A DNA stretch of 23,768 nt from contig USSP01000002.1 of assembly GCA_900557385.1 (NCBI GenBank), forward strand, positions 1-23,768. The letters are read 5' to 3'. Of this stretch, positions 17,626 through 23,768 are shown one piece after another (position 1 is the stretch's first letter; each line of letters begins with the position of its first letter). The notes under the pieces were generated by a model that worked only from the letters and a program-made list of their open reading frames with translations, did not search any database and had not been told where the DNA came from. The position numbers were made by a program, and so were the translations under genes. The stretch comes from an uncultured Lachnospiraceae bacterium. GTDB lineage: Bacteria; Bacillota; Clostridia; Lachnospirales; Lachnospiraceae.

Positions 17626-18735
17626 ATGATTCGTGTTTTGCATATTGTAGGTTCTATGCATCCCGGCGGGATGGAGAACTTTGTGATGAATCTGTATCGG
17701 AACATTGATCGGAGCAAAATACAGTTTGATTTCATCACGCATACGGAAAGTAATCCGGATTATGTGAAAGAGATTGAACAGCTTGGAGGAAGGATTTACC
17801 AACTACCACGGCTTACTGCAAATCCGGTGGCAAATCTGAAAGGCATTCAGCATATTGTAAAAGAAAATGGGTATGTAGCAGTGGTGCGTCATACCCCTAA
17901 TGCCCTGGTGATTCCCCAGCTGCTTGCGGCAAAACGGGGAGGAAGTGTGGCAATCTGCCACTCTCACAGTACCTCAAATGCCAAAATGACGGTACACAAA
18001 ATCGGCCGATGGATTATGAAACACAGCCAAGTAGAACGTTTTGCATGTTCCGAACCGGCCGGGCGATGGATGTATGGGAATAAGCCCTTCCGGGTCGTAC
18101 ACAATGCCATTGATTTGGATGCATTTTCTTTCAAACAGGAAAGCCGGGAAAAAATTCGAAAGGAATTTCACATCGCAGATAATCAGCCGGTATTTGGACA
18201 TATTGCCAATTTTGTGGCATGTAAGAATCATACTTTTCTGATAGATGTTTATCATGAAATTGCCCGGATTCTTCCAGAGGCCAGATTCTTCTGTCTGGGA
18301 GACGGAAGTCTTCGGAATGAGATGATGGAAAAAGCAAAGTCACTCGGAATCGGAGAACAGGTGATTTTTACCGGAATGCGTGGAGATGCATATGATTTTA
18401 TGTCTGCCATGGATGTGCTGATTTTTCCTTCCATTTATGAGGGGCTTCCTTTGACCTTGATTGAAGCCCAGACTGCAGGATTGCCTATTCTGATGTCGGA
18501 TACGGTCAATCCGGAAGTGGAAGTGACAGAAGGGTTGTGTTTCCGTAAATCCTTGCAGGAAAACGCACAGCAGTGGGCGGAGGAGGCAGTTCATCTTTTT
18601 CAAGCGAAAAAAGACAGAACCTGTCAAAGGGAACTGATTAAAAAAGCCGGCTATGATATTCATGACCTGGCAAAGTGGTATGAAGACTATTTTACAGGAT
18701 TGGAACGAAATGAATATCTTACTAACAGGCAGTAA
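17626..18735 (+). CDS. GT4-family glycosyltransferase (EpsF-like)
   Basis: 369 residues from ATG 17626, with AAAGGTG about 11 bp before it; a GTG at 17614 would add four residues and has no better ribosome site. The GT-B fold is evident: N-terminal MHPGGMENFVMNL (11-23) with the acceptor-loop glycines, FVACKNH (196-202) after the linker, GDGSLR (225-230), and the retaining-enzyme EGLPLTLIE block with Glu272 and Glu280 spaced E-x7-E. There is no TM segment, so it works at the cytoplasmic membrane face, adding a sugar from an NDP donor to a growing lipid-linked glycan. In this operon the donor is plausibly the deoxysugar made by the preceding genes. The 3' end overlaps the next gene by 26 bp. 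Confidence 0.88.
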   Translation: MIRVLHIVGSMHPGGMENFVMNLYRNIDRSKIQFDFITHTESNPDYVKEIEQLGGRIYQLPRLTANPVANLKGIQHIVKENGYVAVVRHTPNALVIPQLLAAKRGGSVAICHSHSTSNAKMTVHKIGRWIMKHSQVERFACSEPAGRWMYGNKPFRVVHNAIDLDAFSFKQESREKIRKEFHIADNQPVFGHIANFVACKNHTFLIDVYHEIARILPEARFFCLGDGSLRNEMMEKAKSLGIGEQVIFTGMRGDAYDFMSAMDVLIFPSIYEGLPLTLIEAQTAGLPILMSDTVNPEVEVTEGLCFRKSLQENAQQWAEEAVHLFQAKKDRTCQRELIKKAGYDIHDLAKWYEDYFTGLERNEYLTNRQ

Positions 18736-19597
18736 TGGTTTTCTGGGACAGCAAATTGCAAAGTGTATAGCAGAAGAAGGAACAGTAATCGGACTGGGGC
18801 GAAAAGCAGAGAACCAATGCCCTTATGTGGCAGAGTATATCTGTGGGGATTTATCTCAGGAGGATACCCTAAACAGTCTGAAAAACAGAAAACTGGATGT
18901 GATGATCCATGCGGCAGCCAATCTGAACATGGCAGCGGATGATTCCCGGGTGCTTACCGATAATTGTCTCGGAACCTTTTATCTTACCAGACTGGCGGTG
19001 GAGACTGGCTGTTCCAAATTTATTTATATTTCCTCTCTTCCTGTGGTGGGAACGCCCAAACCAAAGGAAGAGAGACTGATTACAGAAACGGATTTGCCCC
19101 ACCCGGAGACGGTGTATCATGCGTCGAAATTAATGGGAGAGTATCTGGTCAGTCTTCTGAACCAGGAAGGAATTCCAACCACATCACTCCGGATTCCCTC
19201 ACCCATCGGAGTGGGAATGTCGTCCAAAACCATATTTTCTGTTTTTTTACAGCGCGCCCAAAAAGGGGACACAATTACCCTGCGGGGCAAAGGAACGCGA
19301 AGACAAAATTACGTGGATGTGCGGGACATTGCCCGGGCGGTACAATGTGCAATGAAGGCATCAAAGCTGGAACCCTGCTATAATATTGTGGCAGCAGAGA
19401 CGATTTCCAACGAGGAATTGGCAAAACGCTGTATCCAGGTACTTCATTCAACATCTACGATTGTGCATGAAGGAACAGACCCAGGAGATGGAGTGGACTG
19501 GCGTGCGGATGGTAGTCTTGCACGGGAAGATTTAGGCTTTGAACCACAGCACACATTAGAGGACACGATTGCCTGGATGCAGTCAGAGTATCAATAA
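18710..19597 (+). CDS. Second extended SDR, NAD-dependent epimerase/dehydratase
   Basis: 295 residues from ATG 18710; the first 26 bp lie inside the end of the GT4 gene, and MNILLTGSNGFLG puts the Rossmann strand right at the start, with a GGAxxG-poor ribosome site (translational coupling is likely). GSNGFLG is at 7-13, Ser108-109 in YISS is the catalytic serine region, and YHASK gives Tyr136 and Lys140. RGKGTRRQNYVDVRD matches the substrate-domain motif of sugar epimerases. It clearly differs in sequence from the SDR encoded at 16699, so the operon has two separate redox or epimerisation steps. Possible roles are a C4 ketoreductase, an epimerase, or synthesis of a second sugar; sequence alone does not decide. 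Confidence 0.82.
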   Translation: MNILLTGSNGFLGQQIAKCIAEEGTVIGLGRKAENQCPYVAEYICGDLSQEDTLNSLKNRKLDVMIHAAANLNMAADDSRVLTDNCLGTFYLTRLAVETGCSKFIYISSLPVVGTPKPKEERLITETDLPHPETVYHASKLMGEYLVSLLNQEGIPTTSLRIPSPIGVGMSSKTIFSVFLQRAQKGDTITLRGKGTRRQNYVDVRDIARAVQCAMKASKLEPCYNIVAAETISNEELAKRCIQVLHSTSTIVHEGTDPGDGVDWRADGSLAREDLGFEPQHTLEDTIAWMQSEYQ

Positions 19598-19611
19598 GTG
19601 AGGAAACCAAA

Positions 19612-20671
19612 GTGAGAAAACTTACGATTTTACTCTTAGGGGTAGGAGGAAATGTTAGTCAGGGAATTTTAAAAGCAATTCGTGGTTATGATTTTGCTAA
19701 GGAAAATGTGGAAATTCATGTGATTGGAGCCTGTATCAGTCCGGAATCAGTCGGCTTATACATGTGCGATCAGGCGTGCATCAGTCCCTATGCCAATGAT
19801 CCGGGATTTTTAGATTGGGTCATTACTCTTTGCAATAAGCAGAAGGTGGATTTGATTTTAACCGGTGTAGAAGAAAATATCATTGCATTACAGAGAGGAA
19901 TCCGTGAACTTAAGACACGGACAAAGGCAATTTTTGTGGCATCTCCTTTGGAAATGCTTGAGATTGGACAGAATAAGTATCTGACCTGTGAATGGTTAAA
20001 GGACAATGGTTGTCAGTATCCTCAATATTGTCGCTTGGATGACCAGGATGCAGTAAAAGAACTGGTTCAAAAGGTTGGGTTTCCGATGATTGCGAAACCA
20101 TGTCATGGAAAAGGATCTGGTGGTGTTCATTTCCTGACCGATATGGATGCATTAAAAGCATTGGGAACACCTGCAGACTATGTGCTGCAGGAATGTGTGG
20201 GAACTGCAGCCGATGAATATACGGTGGGCTGTTATTGTGACAAGAACGGTCAGCTCGTAGAGAGCATTGTTATGCACCGGAGGCTGGGACATGGTTCCAC
20301 GATGGCAGCAGAAGTGGTGGAAGATGCGAAAATCCGAAAGGAGGCAGAAAAAATCTGTAAGGCATTTCATCCAGGGGGACCGCTTGCTGAATATTCAGAT
20401 GCGCAAAGATAAGGATGGACGGGCAGTCTGCTTTGAATTGAATGTGCGCTTTTCTGGGACAACGCCCATACGGGCACATTTCGGTTATCAGGATGTGGTG
20501 GCATTGATTAAAGAATATTGCCTTGATGAAGATATTAAAGAGTGTTTCCGGGTACAGAAGGGTGTGGTTTATCGCTATACCAATGAATTTTATATGCAAA
20601 AAAATCCGGAAAAACAGTTTGTTACAGGAAATGAACTGTTAGACATGAAGGATTTCGGGGTGGAATTATGA
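19612..20671 (+). pseudogene. CarB-like ATP-grasp ligase, frameshifted
   Basis: GTG 19612 follows GTGAGGAAACC. The first frame encodes an N-terminal Rossmann-like part (LLLGVGGNVSQGIL, 8-20) and an ATP-grasp nucleotide site AKPCHGKGSGG (161-171) with EYTVG (202-206), then runs into a stop at 20410-20412. The rest, with NIQMRKDKDG and the metal-binding FELNVRFSGTT block, is in the +1 frame and ends at TGA 20671, which overlaps the next ATG by 4 bp. The shift falls near the G5 run at 20374-20378; removing one G gives HPGDRLLNIQ and restores about 352 residues, a normal ATP-grasp size. These enzymes form amide or related bonds using ATP via an acyl-phosphate. In a glycan operon this one might link an amino acid or other carboxylate to a sugar. 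If the shift is real the product lacks the second metal site and is dead. Confidence 0.85.
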
Positions 20672-21399
20672 GAATCTGTTTCTTTTCGGATATCCATGGA
20701 AACGGAAGTGCTTTTCAGGCATTTGAGAGGCGGATGGAGCAGGAACGCCCGGATCAGATTATTTTTGGTGGGGACTTTTTCGGCTATTATTATGATGCCC
20801 TGGAAATCCTTCATGAAATGCAGGCACTACGATATACTTGCATTCGGGGAAATCATGATCAGATGCTGTTAGACTGCAAAAAGGATTCCAGTCTTTTACA
20901 TCAGATTCATGAACTCAGCAGACTGGTGGGACGGTACGGAAACAGCTATCAGCAGATTTTTGATCAAATAGGACAGGAAGAAATGGATTTTCTGGAACAG
21001 CTTCCGGATCATCGGGAGATGTTGATGGATGGTATCCGAATCGGTTTCTTCCACGGATCTCCCAGAGATCCTTTACAGGATCGCATTTATCCGGACACGG
21101 TGGTACAGGATGTCAGTGCCTTCAAGCCTTATGACTATGTCTTTTGCGGGCATACCCATCATAAGCTGGTAAGGAAAATCGGAGAAACCTGGCTTATTAA
21201 TCCGGGCTCCGCAGGGCAGCAGCGGGATGGAAAGGGAACCTCCTATGTCATATTTGATACAGAGAAAAGAGTATTCCGCATACAATCCTTTTCCTATGAT
21301 TGCAGCCGGGTGGAACGACAGATTGAAGAGTATGAGAAAGAAGCGCCGGATATGACAAGAAAACTGAAAGAAGTGTTGCATAGATGCACATGCAGATAA
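20668..21399 (+). CDS. YfcE-like metallophosphoesterase
   Basis: 243 residues; ATG 20668 overlaps the ATP-grasp stop by 4 bp, which also confirms that the shifted frame upstream is the genuine end of that gene. All calcineurin-like motifs are intact: DIHGN (8-12), GGD (34-36), GNHD (61-64), HGS with His129, GHTHH (161-165) and NPGS (178-181), fitting a two-metal phosphoesterase of the YfcE/MJ0936 group. These cytoplasmic enzymes cleave phosphodiesters or phosphomonoesters of small molecules. It is the last gene of the deoxysugar operon, directly before a strong terminator. What it does in a glycan pathway is not evident; trimming a phosphorylated or NDP-linked intermediate is one possibility. 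Confidence 0.9.
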   Translation: MRICFFSDIHGNGSAFQAFERRMEQERPDQIIFGGDFFGYYYDALEILHEMQALRYTCIRGNHDQMLLDCKKDSSLLHQIHELSRLVGRYGNSYQQIFDQIGQEEMDFLEQLPDHREMLMDGIRIGFFHGSPRDPLQDRIYPDTVVQDVSAFKPYDYVFCGHTHHKLVRKIGETWLINPGSAGQQRDGKGTSYVIFDTEKRVFRIQSFSYDCSRVERQIEEYEKEAPDMTRKLKEVLHRCTCR

Positions 21400-21403
21400 T
21401 ATG

Positions 21404-21436
21404 GTCCCCTCACGCTTTAGAAAAGCGTGAGGGGAC
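21404..21436 (+). terminator. Strong hairpin terminator between convergent genes
   Basis: A perfect 15-bp inverted repeat (GTCCCCTCACGCTTT at 21404-21418, its complement at 21422-21436) encloses a 3-base loop and is followed on the plus strand by a T-rich stretch (ATTTCTTTATG). It ends the 14201-21399 operon. On the minus strand the sequence after the stem is AT-rich too, so it may serve both converging genes, more weakly for the 21448-23727 gene. Confidence 0.9.
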
Positions 21437-21447
21437 ATTTCTTTATG

Positions 21448-23727
21448 TTATATTTTTGCGGAAAACCGCTTCCGCAGTAAATATACAACCAGACAGACAA
21501 TCCAGATTCCGGATACCCACATGGCAATCGTCCAACTAAGAGGGGATTTAAAACGGATATCTATGGTTCCACTATGAGTGGATGGAACGGAAAGCAATAC
21601 AGAGAAGTTATCGCTGGGGGAAAGCTCTAACTTGCCGCAATCTTCATCTGTAGCCAGATAACCTTCATAATATACCAAAGGTACTTCAATTATTTGAGTC
21701 TCGTTGGTTACATTGATACAGTCAATGGATAAATGCAGCCCTTCACGGGAGAACTGTTCAATAGCAATACCTTCCTCTGCAACCGGAAATTCTAAGGTAT
21801 AGAGCTCCGGGTCTGCACCTTCCGGCAGATATTCTTTGGTGCTGATTCGGCTGGTATCCAGATAAGCCTTGTCATACACCGGCTGGTAAGTATCCAGGTT
21901 CAGAATATTGGATAGAATCCAACCGGATCCAATCAGGAGAAGTGCGGCGATACCTGTTGATACATAGCGAAAGTAATTCTTTCCTTTATTGCTTTCCAAT
22001 TGAGCCAGACCGCAGCAGATGGTCACAGTCATGGTAAGGACTGCCAGCTCAATGAACCGATGAGGGTACTGGATGGAATTGATGGCCATACGCAGGAATG
22101 CAAAGGTCTCCTCAATCCAGTCCCAGGGGAAATAAATCGTACTCATAAAGCAAAGAATACAGGATAATGCGGCAAAACGGTTCCCTATTTTGCGAAAAGA
22201 AAGAGCCTCCTGGGAAAGCTTGTCTTTGGATAAACAAAGAGTGAAGACAAGGTAAAGCAATAAACTGCATACAAGCACCACATCCGGCGAGGTATAGGCA
22301 TTTGTACCCCGGAAAAGATTGAAAAAGTCAGAGGGTTGGATGCCATCGTTTTGGATGTAATTGTAAAAGGATTTCCAGGATTCTGAGGAAACATAAAATC
22401 CGGCTCCCATATAGTTCAACAAAGGTACTAAGAATCCGAGATTCAAAAGGATAGAACATCCCACGGCTTTCAGCATGGAAAAAATTCGATCTTTTTTGAA
22501 AAAGCTGGTTACGGTCAGCAGAATGAACAGGAGCAGTGTCAACGCTGTCATTTCTGCAGAAAGAAGATGGCAATGAATGATGAAAGTCATTCCCAGGCTG
22601 GTGTACAACCAGCTTTTATAATTTTTACTATCTGTATAAATGAGATAAACCCCATAAAGAACCAGAGGAAGAAAGGTGTAGGCAGTAAACATACCACCTC
22701 TGGTAGTGTAATATAAAATGACCAGCCGATAGGCCGACAGCGTATAGAGCCCGCTGCCCAACAATGCAATACTTTTTCTAGAGAAAATGCCTTTCAAACA
22801 AAAATAGGAAACCAGGCAGGTGGAAATATTCACTGCAAACTGGTAACAGAAATAAGCATTCTGGACAGAAACACCGAGAATACGAAGGATAGCAGGAAAA
22901 TAAAGGAAAAGGTCTCCGTAAAAAATGGAAGTAGCATAACCATAACCATTTAACCAGTTAGGCTGTATCCGCACGGGAAAGGCTCCGGACAGCAAGCCAT
23001 CCTTCAGTCCATCAACCCTCATCAAAAAGAAATTTAAATCGGTGGTATAACGGGGAAAACCATTCCGTAGCAGAGGAAGGGAAGAAAGCAGGATGATTCC
23101 AAGGAGAGAAAAGACGGTAAGCTTTTTTTCGCTGGAAACTTCATGGGTATTCCCATAGCGATAGAGAAAAAATAGTGCATTGACAGCAAGCAACAAGGCA
23201 ATGCGGATAAACAAAGTATGAATGGTATCTGCAGCGCCCTGAGCTACGGATACCGCTTTTACTGTGAGACTGCCATTTCCGCTATAACTTGTCTGGATTT
23301 CAAAATCTTCCACATTACGACACAACTGTATACGGAAAGACTTAGAAGTATGATTACTGTCTAAGAGAACATGGTCACTTCTCACACCATTTGCATAAAA
23401 AGCCGAGTCCTCGGACTCTACATAAGCAGTGTGATCACTGCCTGTACTTTCATAAAATATCGTAATATCATAAATTCCCTTTTTCATGGTCATATAGGGA
23501 CCGCAGGTGAAAATGCCGGCGGTTCCGGAACTTTCGTCCACACAGTAAGCGTTCTGTTGAGAGTCATAGCTTCCCATGGTATAGTAATAGACACCGCTGG
23601 CGGGCGTGAAAATATGCTCCTGATAACGGCTGCGATATTGAGAACATGCACTGATGATAACAATAATCAGGAGTATTGCTTGGAGTACAATCCATGAAAA
23701 GAGTATTTTTTTTGATGACTGTTTCAT
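21448..23727 (-). CDS. Large YfhO/PTPS-related polytopic membrane protein
   Basis: 759 residues from ATG 23727 with AAGGG at a 9-bp spacing. The order is: one N-terminal TM helix (about 8-27), an extracytoplasmic beta-rich region of about 140 residues, then about 12 TM segments from residue 165 to 610 or so, a second outside domain, and a final TM helix with a basic tail. The loop after the second helix region has DLNFFLMRVDGLKDGLLSG and a GYGYATSIFYGDLFLY stretch, which match the PTPS_related (Pfam PF10131) and YfhO-type GT-C proteins. Bacillus YfhO works with the GT2 enzyme CsbB to glycosylate lipoteichoic acid. A similar role for this protein with the GT2 genes at 9352 and 11205 is possible. 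Its ISAC at 26-29 resembles a lipobox, but it lies in a TM segment and is probably chance. Confidence 0.78.
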   Translation of the reverse strand: MKQSSKKILFSWIVLQAILLIIVIISACSQYRSRYQEHIFTPASGVYYYTMGSYDSQQNAYCVDESSGTAGIFTCGPYMTMKKGIYDITIFYESTGSDHTAYVESEDSAFYANGVRSDHVLLDSNHTSKSFRIQLCRNVEDFEIQTSYSGNGSLTVKAVSVAQGAADTIHTLFIRIALLLAVNALFFLYRYGNTHEVSSEKKLTVFSLLGIILLSSLPLLRNGFPRYTTDLNFFLMRVDGLKDGLLSGAFPVRIQPNWLNGYGYATSIFYGDLFLYFPAILRILGVSVQNAYFCYQFAVNISTCLVSYFCLKGIFSRKSIALLGSGLYTLSAYRLVILYYTTRGGMFTAYTFLPLVLYGVYLIYTDSKNYKSWLYTSLGMTFIIHCHLLSAEMTALTLLLFILLTVTSFFKKDRIFSMLKAVGCSILLNLGFLVPLLNYMGAGFYVSSESWKSFYNYIQNDGIQPSDFFNLFRGTNAYTSPDVVLVCSLLLYLVFTLCLSKDKLSQEALSFRKIGNRFAALSCILCFMSTIYFPWDWIEETFAFLRMAINSIQYPHRFIELAVLTMTVTICCGLAQLESNKGKNYFRYVSTGIAALLLIGSGWILSNILNLDTYQPVYDKAYLDTSRISTKEYLPEGADPELYTLEFPVAEEGIAIEQFSREGLHLSIDCINVTNETQIIEVPLVYYEGYLATDEDCGKLELSPSDNFSVLLSVPSTHSGTIDIRFKSPLSWTIAMWVSGIWIVCLVVYLLRKRFSAKI

Positions 23728-23747
23728 TTGAATATCCCTTCTGATTA

Positions 23748-23753
23748 ATAATA
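23748..23753 (-). promoter_or_regulatory. Possible -10 box for the YfhO-like gene
   Basis: TATTAT on the minus strand lies 20 bp upstream of ATG 23727. The -35 position falls at or past the window edge, so the promoter cannot be confirmed. Confidence 0.25.
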
Positions 23754-23768
23754 GACACCCTTTCAGTA

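Noticed and set aside
20374..20378. Programmed ribosomal frameshift in the ATP-grasp gene
   Set aside because: There is no slippery heptamer, upstream Shine-Dalgarno-like stimulator or downstream structure that I can see; a homopolymer indel explains it.
23639..23650. Lipobox-like ISAC in the YfhO-like protein
   Set aside because: It sits at the end of the first TM helix of a multi-spanning protein; lipidation there would be unusual for the family.
1..23768. CRISPR arrays, insertion sequences, tRNA or rRNA genes, riboswitches
   Set aside because: No spaced direct repeats, transposase motifs, cloverleaf or rRNA sequence, and no long untranslated leader were seen. The longest gene-free stretch is the 158-bp divergent region at 14043-14200.

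Overview
The window reads as a chromosomal segment from a low-to-moderate GC Firmicute. An anaerobic gut clostridium of the Lachnospiraceae type is my best guess, based on purine-rich AGGA-type ribosome binding sites, tight same-strand packing, mixed ATG/GTG/TTG starts and the resemblance of the proteins. No rRNA, tRNA, 16S or housekeeping marker is present to prove this. Almost every gene belongs to cell-surface glycan synthesis.

Layout. (1) Positions 1-12137, plus strand, are one long gene train: a polytopic membrane protein cut by the left edge; a large membrane-protein gene that is broken (in-frame TAG at 2571, frameshift near 3685) and fused at about 4250 to the C-terminal half of a HAD-type capsule phosphatase; a sugar-type nucleotidyltransferase; two tandem GtrII-like multi-spanning glucosyltransferase homologues; then a tightly coupled block of NodB-type deacetylase, GtrB-like GT2, YdjC/ChbG-type deacetylase and ArnC-like GT2. 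(2) Positions 12147-14042, minus strand, encode a GT39/PMT-like membrane glycosyltransferase. (3) A 158-bp divergent region holds two candidate promoters whose -35 boxes overlap. (4) Positions 14201-21399, plus strand, form a second operon: NDP-hexose 2,3-dehydratase, Gfo/Idh/MocA reductase, extended SDR, GT4 glycosyltransferase, second extended SDR, an ATP-grasp ligase broken by a frameshift at a G5 run, and a YfcE-like metallophosphoesterase. It ends in a strong hairpin. (5) Positions 21448-23727, minus strand, encode a large YfhO/PTPS-related membrane protein.

How the genes may work together (inference). The GT2 + deacetylase block looks like machinery that loads a sugar onto undecaprenyl phosphate and deacetylates it, as in the FlmF2-NaxD-FlmK and ArnC-ArnD-ArnT systems of Gram-negatives. 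The several GT-C-like membrane proteins nearby would then attach it to a surface glycan outside the membrane. The second operon has the two signature enzymes for 2-deoxygenation of a nucleotide sugar (2,3-dehydratase plus Gfo/Idh/MocA 3-ketoreductase) and two SDRs that could finish a 2,6-dideoxyhexose, with a GT4 to transfer it. The nucleotide-sugar 4,6-dehydratase and thymidylyltransferase that must come first are not in the window.

Three lesions in one gene and one in another mean either real gene decay or consensus errors in the assembly. The HAD fusion cannot be explained by a single-base error.
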